DNA from: a virus
IMG/VR virus record: IMGVR_UViG_3300034101_000735
Coordinates: 1 to 24,344 of that record
Length of the DNA: 24,344 bases
Strand: one strand, 5' to 3'
Of the stretch, positions 1 through 7,157 are shown in pieces. The position numbers were made by a program, and so were the translations under genes. Every line of letters starts with the position of its first letter. The stretch's first letter is position 1. Under the pieces are notes generated by a model. It saw nothing but the letters and a program-made list of their open reading frames with translations. It was not told the origin of the DNA and searched no databases.

Positions 1-402
1 AACTACGATGCAGCAGGAGTTGCATCTGGATTAGTAGATGATGTTCTAGATGGTACAACACCATTTACAGATCTTAATATTAATGATGTTGCAAAGCAGG
101 TGGCAGCAAGAACAACTTCCCTTGGCTCAGTTGTAGTAACTGCATATCAATTCAATAAGTCAAACTTTAAATCAGGTAAGTTCTTGGTTAAAATTGACAA
201 TGGCACACATAATGAAATCTCAGAAATTCTAGTAACACTAGATTCATCTGATAACGTAGCAGTTACAGAATATGCAATCGTTGGAACAAATGGTTCAAGA
301 GGAACAATTACAGCAGATGTAGATGGAACTCATTGCCGAATCAGAGTAAATCCAGTAAACGATTCAACAATTACTGTATCTGGTACAGTATTTAACGCAT
401 AA
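1..402 (+). CDS. Virion structural/fibre-like protein, C-terminal part (partial)
   Basis: The frame is open from the first base to a TAA at 400-402 and gives the last 133 residues of a protein that begins outside the window. A GTG at 100 could serve as a start, but the frame continues upstream without a stop, so I treat it as internal. The sequence is rich in Thr, Val, Asn and Ser, with short alternating hydrophobic stretches (for example SVVVTAYQF and TVSGTVFNA) as in an all-beta domain. From memory it resembles beta-sandwich C-terminal modules of virion proteins in marine phages; I cannot confirm this. It precedes two fibre-like genes in the same direction, which fits a tail or adhesion role. 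No catalytic motif is visible and the function is unknown. Confidence 0.6.
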   Translation, partial: NYDAAGVASGLVDDVLDGTTPFTDLNINDVAKQVAARTTSLGSVVVTAYQFNKSNFKSGKFLVKIDNGTHNEISEILVTLDSSDNVAVTEYAIVGTNGSRGTITADVDGTHCRIRVNPVNDSTITVSGTVFNA

Positions 403-412
403 TTAAATAAAA

Positions 413-439
413 GGTAAGGGGTCCTTTCAAAACCCCACC
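413..439 (+). other. Short stem-loop between structural genes
   Basis: GGGGT at 418-422 pairs with ACCCC at 432-436 around a 9-base loop, and GGT at 413-415 can add three pairs with ACC at 437-439 across a two-base bulge. The following bases are A-rich with no T run, so this is not a typical intrinsic terminator. It may protect the 3' end of the upstream message or pause transcription. It could also be chance. Confidence 0.3.
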
Positions 440-467
440 AAAACAATTAGGGGATATGTGAACTTAA

Positions 468-830
468 ATGGCAACAGTAAATAAAAATTTTAGAGTAAAG
501 AATGGGTTAAATGTAGCAGGTACTGCGACATTTGATACAGATATAGTTTTAGGGACAGCCCCAATATCGTTTGATACACAAACAAATAGGCTCAAGGTTC
601 AGGTAGACGGAACTTGGCAGCCTATTGCTTTATACTCAGAAATTCCAAATGAAGCAGAAATGCTTTCATTTATGGATGTAGGATTGGCTATTGATTACAA
701 TGGTCAGCCAACATATATCATTCAGGCTAATGGAGTTACTCCAACAGGAACAAACAAGTTCGTATCTGGTGGAGATCCTTCAACAACTGAATTTGGAATG
801 ACTTTTGATTCAGGAGCGTTAGTAGCATGA
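468..830 (+). CDS. Small tail-fibre-like structural protein
   Basis: This is a 120-residue protein with an ATG start and a weak AGGGGA ribosome site at 449-454, rather far away (13 bases). The N-terminus contains NFRVKNGLNVAGTATFDTD, a beta-rich motif of the kind that opens trimeric fibre segments in T4-like and cyanophage tail fibres; a related motif (NLTVTGTTTTVDST) appears in the next gene. The rest is short beta-type sequence ending in GALVA, with no transmembrane segment or signal peptide. Position between two structural genes supports a virion accessory or fibre-adaptor role. The specific function is not recognised. Confidence 0.6.
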   Translation: MATVNKNFRVKNGLNVAGTATFDTDIVLGTAPISFDTQTNRLKVQVDGTWQPIALYSEIPNEAEMLSFMDVGLAIDYNGQPTYIIQANGVTPTGTNKFVSGGDPSTTEFGMTFDSGALVA

Positions 831-852
831 CACTCAAATATAATCGTTTTAA

Positions 853-861
853 TGCTATAAT
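853..861 (+). promoter_or_regulatory. Extended -10 promoter before the long tail fibre
   Basis: TGC followed by a perfect TATAAT (856-861) forms an extended -10 box in the gap between two genes. Transcription would start near 868, giving a leader of about 24 bases that contains the AAGGGGT-type ribosome site (879-885) of the fibre gene at 892. No good -35 lies 16-18 bases upstream. A second TATAAT is at 839-844. Confidence 0.5.
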
Positions 862-891
862 TTCAATATATCAAATTAAAGGGGTGGCATA

Positions 892-3300
892 ATGTCAACA
901 GTAAGAATTCAAGTACGTAGAGGTTTAGCTTCAGAATGGACCACAGCAAATCCAGTATTAGCTGCAGGTGAAATGGGTGTTGAAACAAACACTAATAAAT
1001 TTAAATTTGGAAATGGCTCTTCTACATGGACAGCCCTTTCATACGCCGCTGCTGACACAGCAGCAATTGGCGAAATATCACAAGATGCCATAGATCAAGC
1101 TCTTTCAATGGGTGCAGGTCTTACAAAGACATATAACGATGGCGCAAATACAATAACAATAACTGTAGATACAGATGTTATTTCAACAAAAGCTTTTGCT
1201 ACATCAGAAGCATCAAATGCACAAACAGCAGCAATTTCTGCAGCCGCAACAGATGCAACAACTAAGGCCAACGCAGCACTTGCTGCAGCAGAAGATTATA
1301 CAGATACAGCAGTTAGTGGAGTAAATAACTCACTAGGAGACTACATCCCTCTTGCAGATAGAGGAGCCGTAAATGGAGTTGCCTCACTTGATGCCAACAC
1401 TAAAGTTCCACAATCACAGCTTCCTTTAAATTCATTAACAATGAATATAGCAACAGATGGATCAATTGGCGCTGCAGACATGGAAGCAGCAAACATTACT
1501 TCAAATGTTTTGCTTACAGCAAACGATGTAAATATTAGCGGTAACTTAACTGTTACTGGAACTACTACAACAGTAGACTCAACAAATGTTTCATATGCTG
1601 ATCCAATGATTTACATGGGTGATGGAAACCAGTCAAACGTTCTTGACCTAGGTATCGTTGCAGCATTTAATGATGGAACATACCAACATGCAGGACTTGT
1701 CCGTGATGCTTCAGATAATGGAATCTGGAAGCTTTTTGCGGGAGTAACAACAGAGCCTGGCACTACAATAGATTTCGCTAGCTATACAAAAGAAGATCTA
1801 GAAATTGGTCACTTGTATTCAGATTCAGCAAAAATTGGAGCAGTGACTAACCCAGAAATCCAGCATTTAGCAGGAGTACATTCTGCAATACAGACACAGC
1901 TTAACGATAAGCTAGAGGCAGTTCCTAGCGATTCTGTTGGAACACTTGAGCTTAAGGATAATGCAGTTACTGGTGTAAAAATTGCAGATACTTCAGTAGA
2001 TACAGCAAAAATTGTAAACCTTGCAGTAACTTCTGCAAAAATTGCAGATAGCGCAATTACAGAAATTAAATTAGCAGACAATTCAGTAACAACAAATAAA
2101 ATAGAAGATTCAGCAATTACTGAATCAAAAATTGCAACAAATTCAGTAACTTCTGAAAAGATTGTAAGCTCAGGTATATTAACTGAAAAGATAGCAGATT
2201 CAGCAGTAACTTCTGCAAAAATTGCAAACGTTGCAGTAACAAATGAAAAAATTGCTGATGTAACTATTACAAATGCAAAAATCTCAGCTACAGCAGAAAT
2301 AGATCAGTCAAAGGTCGCTGGATTAACTCAAGCATTAGATGCAAAAGCACCAATTGATTCACCAACTTTAACTGGAGCAGTTGTTCTTCCAGCAACAACA
2401 ACTATTGGTTTAGTTGATTCAACTGAAATTGGATACCTAAACGGAGTTACATCTTCAGTTCAAACACAAATTACAGCAGCAGCAACAGCACTTTCAAGCC
2501 ATGAAGCAGACACAACAAATATTCACGGAATTGCAGACACCGCACTTCTTGCTACAAAAGAATATGCAGATGCCGCAGAAGCAGATGCAATCACAGCAGC
2601 AGGAACAGCAGCAGACTCTAAGGTAGCAGCAGCAGTAGCAGCACTTACAAAGTCTTCAGTAGGCCTTGCAAATGTTGATAATACATCAGATGCTTCAAAG
2701 CCAGTATCCACAGCACAGGCAACAGCAATTGCTACAGCCAAATCAGAAGCAATTGCAGATGCAACAGCTCAGGTAAATGCAGTAATTGCATCTGCCCCAG
2801 CAGCACTAAATACTCTTGATGAGCTTGCAGCAGCACTTGGTGATGATGCAAACTTTGCAACAACAGTTACAACTAGTCTTTCATCTAAGGCTCCAATAGC
2901 TTCTCCAACATTTACTGGAACAGTAACAGTTGCAGCAGCAGGAGTAGCATTTACAGATGGAACTCAGACAAAGGAAGGCGTTCCTTCACGGACTGTAATT
3001 GGAACAACAATTACTGGAGCATACAATCTATCAACAGGTGGATTAGCGCTAAGAGATCAGTTAATTCCAGTTTCTGGAGCACACACAATTACAGTTCCTA
3101 CAAATGCAACTACAGCTTATCCAGTAGGAACTTCAATAAGCTTCTACCAGTCAGCTGGAGCAGACGCAGTATTTGCAGAAGCATCTGGAGTTACAATATT
3201 GAGAACTCCAGGACTAAAGCTAAGAGCATTACATTCATCAGCAACAATAACCAAGGTAGCAACAGATACATGGTTACTTGCTGGAGACTTGAAAGCGTAA
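892..3300 (+). CDS. Long tail fibre with Mtd-like N-terminal domain
   Basis: This 802-residue protein is probably a receptor-binding or tail-side fibre. Residues 1-55 (RIQVRRGLASEW, NPVLAAGEMGVETNTNKFK, FGNGSSTW) match the N-terminal domain pattern of major tropism determinant-like fibres. Around residues 215-225 is NLTVTGTTTTVDST, a beta-prism-like fibre motif. Residues 353-475 are about twelve imperfect ten-residue repeats of the type SAVTSAKIAD, expected to form a trimeric beta-helical or coiled shaft. Later come HEADTTNIHGIADT and GLANVDNTSDASKPVSTAQA, both familiar from phage fibres, then Ala-rich coiled segments and a beta-rich C-terminal cap ending in WLLAGDLKA. The ATG follows a purine-rich ribosome site at 878-886 and an extended -10 box at 853-861. 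The role is clear; the receptor is unknown. Confidence 0.85.
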   Translation: MSTVRIQVRRGLASEWTTANPVLAAGEMGVETNTNKFKFGNGSSTWTALSYAAADTAAIGEISQDAIDQALSMGAGLTKTYNDGANTITITVDTDVISTKAFATSEASNAQTAAISAAATDATTKANAALAAAEDYTDTAVSGVNNSLGDYIPLADRGAVNGVASLDANTKVPQSQLPLNSLTMNIATDGSIGAADMEAANITSNVLLTANDVNISGNLTVTGTTTTVDSTNVSYADPMIYMGDGNQSNVLDLGIVAAFNDGTYQHAGLVRDASDNGIWKLFAGVTTEPGTTIDFASYTKEDLEIGHLYSDSAKIGAVTNPEIQHLAGVHSAIQTQLNDKLEAVPSDSVGTLELKDNAVTGVKIADTSVDTAKIVNLAVTSAKIADSAITEIKLADNSVTTNKIEDSAITESKIATNSVTSEKIVSSGILTEKIADSAVTSAKIANVAVTNEKIADVTITNAKISATAEIDQSKVAGLTQALDAKAPIDSPTLTGAVVLPATTTIGLVDSTEIGYLNGVTSSVQTQITAAATALSSHEADTTNIHGIADTALLATKEYADAAEADAITAAGTAADSKVAAAVAALTKSSVGLANVDNTSDASKPVSTAQATAIATAKSEAIADATAQVNAVIASAPAALNTLDELAAALGDDANFATTVTTSLSSKAPIASPTFTGTVTVAAAGVAFTDGTQTKEGVPSRTVIGTTITGAYNLSTGGLALRDQLIPVSGAHTITVPTNATTAYPVGTSISFYQSAGADAVFAEASGVTILRTPGLKLRALHSSATITKVATDTWLLAGDLKA
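1948..2316 (+). repeat. Ten-residue tandem repeats in fibre shaft
   Basis: About twelve 30-base units encode variants of [DS]-[NS]-[AS]-[VI]-T-x-x-K-I-A, for example DSAVTSAKIA and DSAITESKIA. The DNA units have diverged while the amino-acid pattern is kept, so selection acts on the protein. Such repeats build fibrous shafts in phage tail fibres and allow length change by unequal recombination. Confidence 0.8.
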
Positions 3301-3320
3301 TTGGGAAATAGGAGAATAAA

Positions 3321-4169
3321 ATGTCAAAAAATATAGGTAGAAGAGCATCAGCTCAAGACAACTTCATTGGCCCAAATGCACCAACTGGGCTAACCGCAGC
3401 AGACCATTTAAACGGTGTTAATAACCAACGGAATTTTAACGATGGTATGATCAACCTTTCATGGACAGCACCTGCATCAGGAAACGCTCCAACACAGTAC
3501 AAGATATTTAGAAGTGGAGTAGAAGTAGGAACAGTAAATGCTCCTACTACTACATTCTCTAATACTGGATTAGTAGGTGGAACATCTTACTCTTACACAG
3601 TAAAATCAGTTGATCTCTATGGAACATCAGCAGATTCTAATACAGCATCAGCAACAGCAACAACAAAGCCAGGGGCTCCAAAAAATGCTTCAGCGGTAGC
3701 TGGAGTTAATGCAAATACTGTTTCGTGGCAAGCACCAGATTCAAATGGTGGTACAGCAATAACTAATTACTACGTTGTTGGAAATGATGCAACAACTGCA
3801 AATACAACTGCTCTATCTGTATCAGTTGCAGACACTGCTGGAACATCTCAGTATTACAATGTTTATGCAGATAATGCTAATGGAAGATCAGGTCCTTCAA
3901 ATAACACTAATACTGTTACTACTTTGGCTCCTACTTTCTTCGCACCACCGTTCTTCCCACCGTTCTTCCCACCAAGCTTCTTCGCACCACCGTTCTTCCC
4001 ACCGTTCTTCCCACCAAGCTTCTTCGCACCACCAAGCTTCTTTGCGCCACCAAGCTTCTTTGCACCACCGTTTTTCCCACCAAGCTTCTTTGCGCCACCA
4101 AGCTTCTTCGCACCACCAGTCTTCTTCGCACCACCGACATTTGGTGGAGGATTCATTAGAATCTACTAA
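3321..4169 (+). CDS. Two-Fn3-domain virion protein with Pro/Phe-rich repeat tail
   Basis: This 282-residue protein has a good ribosome site (AGGAGA, 3310-3315). Residues about 20-115 and 117-200 are two fibronectin type III domains. The first shows LSWTAPASGNAPTQYKIFR, the GLVGGTSYSYTVKSVD turn and a following strand; the second shows VSWQAPDSNGGTAITNY and YYNVYADNANG. Fn3 modules are common decorations of phage virion proteins and often bind carbohydrate. Residues about 204-273 are a low-complexity tail of FFAPP, FFPP and SFFAPP units, followed by FGGGFIRIY. The tail is strongly hydrophobic and proline-rich and carries no charge. It lies directly upstream of an operon of prolyl-hydroxylase-like enzymes, so it is a candidate substrate (inference). 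The exact place in the virion is unknown. Confidence 0.8.
   Translation: MSKNIGRRASAQDNFIGPNAPTGLTAADHLNGVNNQRNFNDGMINLSWTAPASGNAPTQYKIFRSGVEVGTVNAPTTTFSNTGLVGGTSYSYTVKSVDLYGTSADSNTASATATTKPGAPKNASAVAGVNANTVSWQAPDSNGGTAITNYYVVGNDATTANTTALSVSVADTAGTSQYYNVYADNANGRSGPSNNTNTVTTLAPTFFAPPFFPPFFPPSFFAPPFFPPFFPPSFFAPPSFFAPPSFFAPPFFPPSFFAPPSFFAPPVFFAPPTFGGGFIRIY
3936..4139 (+). repeat. Tandem repeats encoding FFAPP/FFPP/SFFAPP
   Basis: Two identical 42-base copies (3936-3977 and 3978-4019) encode FFAPPFFPPFFPPS. They are followed by 15- and 18-base units encoding SFFAPP, FFPP and VFFAPP up to 4139. Units differ mostly at third positions (gca/gcg, ttc/ttt), so the array is maintained as protein. The exact 42-base duplication looks recent and should be prone to slippage. 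Confidence 0.9.
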
Positions 4170-4178
4170 TAGTAATAC

Positions 4179-4212
4179 GCACAATAGCAAGGGGCAACCC
4201 TTGCTATTGTGC
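4179..4212 (+). terminator. Perfect 15-bp hairpin with GCAA loop
   Basis: GCACAATAGCAAGGG (4179-4193) is exactly complementary to 4198-4212, around a GCAA loop (a GNRA tetraloop). It begins ten bases after the stop codon of the Fn3 gene. There is no clean T run behind it (the next bases are TGTATAG), so intrinsic termination may be incomplete or the hairpin may mainly stabilise the upstream message. It separates the adhesion genes from the oxygenase operon. Confidence 0.65.
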
Positions 4213-4235
4213 TGTATAGACATAAATGCTACAAT
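4207..4235 (+). promoter_or_regulatory. Promoter of the oxygenase operon
   Basis: TTGTGC (4207-4212), a 17-base spacer and TACAAT (4230-4235) preceded by TGC give a good extended -10 promoter. The predicted first transcribed base, about seven after the -10, is the A of the ATG at 4242, so the message would be leaderless. The -35 box lies inside the right arm of the preceding hairpin. Confidence 0.6.
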
Positions 4236-4241
4236 GTATAC

Positions 4242-4955
4242 ATGACAAATTTAAACAATGAATATTCATTTTCTTCTAAAGAGCAGCTTTTCCCAGGCGT
4301 TTGGGTCTATAGAGATGCTATAAAAAAAGAAATTGACGTTATTAATAGATTAAATGAAATTGGAAAATCTGCTATAGAGGATAAAGATTCCAGGTACGAG
4401 TGGACCTTTGGTTATGTAGGATATAGCGAAAAAATTCCGTCTTATAGAGATTGTGAAGATATTAAAATTGGCGAAATTAAAAATCCTAGGTCTAAAACAG
4501 AAACCCTTGTATCTAGTCTTTGGTCAGATTTAAAGGAAACTCAATCTGGGCCAGTAGTAGATTACTGCAATATGCATAACGTTAAGATGAATTATTGGGA
4601 AGTAATGAATTGCATTAGATACGGAGAAGGCCAGCATTTTCAAGAGCATGCAGACCATGGATTTTCTTATAGCGCTACAGTATCTTTAGTTGGCTACATT
4701 AACGACGATTATGAAGGCGGCAATTTATATTTCCCTAAAATTAATTTAGACATTAAGCCAAAAGCTGGAGATCTTTATATCTTTCCTTCTACCTATTTGT
4801 TTTCTCATAGAGCAATGCCAGTTAAATCTGGTATGAAATTTTCAATTGTAACAATGTTAGACTATAACGATCACGCACATAGACAAGAGTTTATAGAAAT
4901 GAGATCTAAGTGGGTTGAGCAAGACCTACAATCTGGCAAAAATCAAAATGCATAA
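4242..4955 (+). CDS. 2OG-Fe(II) oxygenase 1 (prolyl-hydroxylase-like)
   Basis: This 237-residue protein belongs to the 2-oxoglutarate/Fe(II)-dependent dioxygenases of the prolyl 4-hydroxylase-like group, which oxidise a substrate while turning 2-oxoglutarate and O2 into succinate and CO2. The core is a jelly roll. The iron ligands are H136 and D138 (HxD in FQEHADHG) and distal H189 (FSHRAMP). K199, exactly ten residues after H189 as in prolyl 4-hydroxylases, would bind 2-oxoglutarate. Between them is YINDDYEGGNLYFP and IKPKAGDLYIFPS, shared with the sister genes. I chose ATG 4242 because the in-frame GTG at 4209 lies in a hairpin and upstream of the promoter. There is no Shine-Dalgarno site, so translation is probably leaderless. 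It is the first gene of the operon. The substrate is unknown. Confidence 0.85.
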   Translation: MTNLNNEYSFSSKEQLFPGVWVYRDAIKKEIDVINRLNEIGKSAIEDKDSRYEWTFGYVGYSEKIPSYRDCEDIKIGEIKNPRSKTETLVSSLWSDLKETQSGPVVDYCNMHNVKMNYWEVMNCIRYGEGQHFQEHADHGFSYSATVSLVGYINDDYEGGNLYFPKINLDIKPKAGDLYIFPSTYLFSHRAMPVKSGMKFSIVTMLDYNDHAHRQEFIEMRSKWVEQDLQSGKNQNA

Positions 4956-5670
4956 TATAGAGGCATATGTTATAAGACAAGGTCTTGGTACCCTTAGCAG
5001 CTTAACAGCTAAAAGAGACTGGATGGATAATACGTTTGATGCCCACGCATACAAATGTTTTCCAGTTAGTTTAACGAATCAGTTAGGCTGGGGAATATCA
5101 TTTCCAGAAGACATATCTTTTATTTGGGATGGAATTTCAGATAGTACGCCAGAACATGTTAAAATTTTATCTGGAGAAAAATATGCATACCCTGGAAGAG
5201 CAAACGGAACAATAAGTTTTAATACTGGGATAATGTTTAAAACAGATGAAAATCTGACTCTTCTTTCAATGCCCGTTCCAAACCTTTTTATTGATGGGGC
5301 TGTGCCGTTTACAACATTAATTAGTACCTCATTTTTTGGAGGAGAGCTGCCAGTAGCTTGGATGATAACAAAAGCAAATGAGGTTATCACAATAAAGGCT
5401 GGCACTCCAATTATTGCAGTCATACCAATAGACTTATTGGCAATAAATAATTCAGAAATAACAATGAAGCCACTATCTGATCTTCCAGAGCCCGCATTTG
5501 ACTCTAATGAATACTCTAAGGTAATATATGATTTAAATAGGACTGCTAACTGGTCTAATTTTTATAGAGACGCAGTAGACCATTTAAAGAGGAAAATAGG
5601 TTCTCATCAAGTAAAAGCAATAAGGCTAAAAGTAAATAATGATATAATGAATAAAGGAGAAACTAAATGA
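4948..5670 (+). CDS. DUF6065-like protein of unknown function
   Basis: This 240-residue protein overlaps the previous gene by eight bases and the next by four (ATGA), so it is translated as part of the oxygenase operon. It is not a 2OG oxygenase: there is no HxD...H pattern. The segment RDWMDNTFDAHAYKCFPVSL followed by NQLGWGI and WDG, and later GIMFKTDENLTLLSMPVPN and PVAWMITKANEVITIKAGTP, match what I remember of the DUF6065 family, whose function is unknown to me. An in-frame TTG at 4915 would add eleven residues, but neither start has a ribosome site; I prefer ATG 4948 because of coupling to the upstream stop. The C-terminal 50 residues are basic and helical. The family assignment is from memory and should be tested. 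Confidence 0.6.
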   Translation: MHNIEAYVIRQGLGTLSSLTAKRDWMDNTFDAHAYKCFPVSLTNQLGWGISFPEDISFIWDGISDSTPEHVKILSGEKYAYPGRANGTISFNTGIMFKTDENLTLLSMPVPNLFIDGAVPFTTLISTSFFGGELPVAWMITKANEVITIKAGTPIIAVIPIDLLAINNSEITMKPLSDLPEPAFDSNEYSKVIYDLNRTANWSNFYRDAVDHLKRKIGSHQVKAIRLKVNNDIMNKGETK

Positions 5671-6341
5671 AACTAGAAAATAATTGGAATGGCAATCAGC
5701 CTAAGTCTATTACCCCATCTGGATTTTTTGGAAATTCTTCTAGTAATATTGTAGAAATTAGAGACTTCCTTAGCATAGATGAGCGCAAGAGACTTATGGA
5801 CTTCGCATTAAATAATAAAATATGGGATGTAACAGAAACTCATAGAGACGAAGATGGTCTGGTTCTCTATGATCATACAGTTTGGGAAAACAGAGTCTGC
5901 ACATACAACTCTTTAATGGCTTCAGATCCAAGCATATTGGAGCTAATTTATAGCATGATTGAAAGATTAAAAGTTGAAGTTGATGCATTCTTTAATGTTG
6001 ATGCAAAAGAAACTGGCCCAGCAATTGTCAGATGGCCAGTTGGAACAAGACAAGAACCTCATGCAGACAAAGAATTTCATTCTGGTCCTGAAAAAGGTAG
6101 AGCAAATGACTTCCCTTGGTACGATTTAGCAGGACTATTTTATTTTAATGACGACTACGAAGGCGGAGAATTATATTTTCCGCAACACGGAATTGAGTTT
6201 CAGCCAGTTGCTGGAGCAGCATATTTTTTCCCAGGTGACATGAACTACACCCACGGAGTACGTCCAGTAAAGTCGGGAAATAGATTTACATCGCCATTTT
6301 TTTGGACGATAAAAAAACATACAGGAGAAAAACAGCCATGA
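5667..6341 (+). CDS. 2OG-Fe(II) oxygenase 2
   Basis: This 224-residue protein is the second complete dioxygenase of the operon. Iron ligands are H132 and D134 (EPHADKE) and H196 (YTHGVRP); R206, ten residues after the distal histidine, would bind 2-oxoglutarate. The central FYFNDDYEGGELYFPQHGI and the GAAYFFPGD strand mark the jelly roll. The insertion between HxD and the next strand (FHSGPEKGRANDFPWYDL) is longer than in oxygenase 1, which suggests a different substrate pocket. The start codon overlaps the previous stop (ATGA) and follows a good AAAGGAGA site at 5653-5660. The family resembles oxygenases often found among structural genes of aquatic phages; the substrate is unknown. Confidence 0.85.
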   Translation: MKLENNWNGNQPKSITPSGFFGNSSSNIVEIRDFLSIDERKRLMDFALNNKIWDVTETHRDEDGLVLYDHTVWENRVCTYNSLMASDPSILELIYSMIERLKVEVDAFFNVDAKETGPAIVRWPVGTRQEPHADKEFHSGPEKGRANDFPWYDLAGLFYFNDDYEGGELYFPQHGIEFQPVAGAAYFFPGDMNYTHGVRPVKSGNRFTSPFFWTIKKHTGEKQP

Positions 6342-7156
6342 GCGAATTAAATCACATAGAACTTTATCCAAAAATTGATGTATACAGAAATGTTTTAGAT
6401 AACCCAAATGAACTGTATGAAATTATGAACCAGTCTGAAAAAACGTCAGATGGAAAATATTTTTTAAGAACATGGGACCAGTGGGCACATTTTGGTACCT
6501 ATACACAGAAAAAAGATATGGGAGAAGTTTCTCAAGATATCTTGTCTGAAGAGATGTATATTAAAGAAAAGAAGTTTGTTGAAGAAGTAGAAGCGGCATA
6601 CACCAAAGTAGTTTTAGATTATGTGGAGAGACACGGAATTGAGCTACCAGAGGGATGGCATTTTAGTGGTTGCTCATACTCTAAATATAATGCAAAAATT
6701 GACACGCTGCTTAATAAAATGACAATGCAATATCATACAGACCATATAACTTCTCAAAAAGATATGCCAGGTGATAAATTTTTCATAACATGTACAATGT
6801 ACATTAATGATGATTATGACGGAGGAGATATTGAGTTTTATATTGACGGCAAGCTTATTAACCATAAGCCAAAGGCAGGAGATATACTTGTATTCCCATC
6901 AACTGAGCCTTATTACCATGGAGTAAAAACAATTAACACTAATGAGAAATTTTTTGTTAGAAACTTTATAATGACTCCACACAACGGAACAGAAGAGTGG
7001 CTTGCTAATCAAAGAAGATATGGGGCCTACGCTTGGGCTAAGATGGAAAAAGAAAGAATCGAGTATGAAGATAAAAGAAATATGATTTATTTTAATGACG
7101 GAGAAATACTTCCTTACGAAGAATACATAGCTATTAAAAAGGGTCAGGTGAATTAA
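6338..7156 (+). CDS. 2OG-Fe(II) oxygenase 3, with C-terminal extension
   Basis: This 272-residue protein is the longest oxygenase of the group. Iron ligands are H133 and D135 (QYHTDHI) and H194 (YYHGVKT); K204, ten after the distal histidine, is the likely 2-oxoglutarate contact. The shared core reads MYINDDYDGGDIEFY and NHKPKAGDILVFPS, with a DGG in place of the usual EGG. About 60 residues after the core form a charged, Tyr-rich extension ending in IAIKKGQVN. I chose ATG 6338 (ATGA overlap with the upstream stop, AGGAG at 6323-6327) over the in-frame ATG at 6302, which lies well inside the previous gene. Substrate unknown. Confidence 0.85.
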   Translation: MSELNHIELYPKIDVYRNVLDNPNELYEIMNQSEKTSDGKYFLRTWDQWAHFGTYTQKKDMGEVSQDILSEEMYIKEKKFVEEVEAAYTKVVLDYVERHGIELPEGWHFSGCSYSKYNAKIDTLLNKMTMQYHTDHITSQKDMPGDKFFITCTMYINDDYDGGDIEFYIDGKLINHKPKAGDILVFPSTEPYYHGVKTINTNEKFFVRNFIMTPHNGTEEWLANQRRYGAYAWAKMEKERIEYEDKRNMIYFNDGEILPYEEYIAIKKGQVN

Positions 7157-7157
7157 T

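Noticed and set aside
3936-4139. CRISPR-like short repeat array
   Set aside because: Units are directly joined without spacers, in frame, and encode a Pro/Phe repeat.
3863-4223. Three minus-strand frames over the same repeats (GGAKKLGG-type and similar proteins)
   Set aside because: They mirror the repeats of the sense gene, there are no minus-strand genes nearby, and no promoter or ribosome site is seen.
4209-4241. GTG 4209 as start of the first oxygenase
   Set aside because: It lies within the right arm of the hairpin and upstream of the -10 box; the ATG at 4242 coincides with the predicted transcript start.
3775-4245. Second + strand reading frame of 156 codons across the Pro/Phe repeats, rich in His and Ser
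   Set aside because: It overlaps the Fn3 protein in another frame, has no ribosome site, and its length is a by-product of the short repeat, which avoids stops in several frames.
6302-6337. ATG 6302 as start of the third oxygenase
   Set aside because: It would overlap the previous gene by 40 bases with no ribosome site; ATG 6338 has both ATGA coupling and AGGAG.
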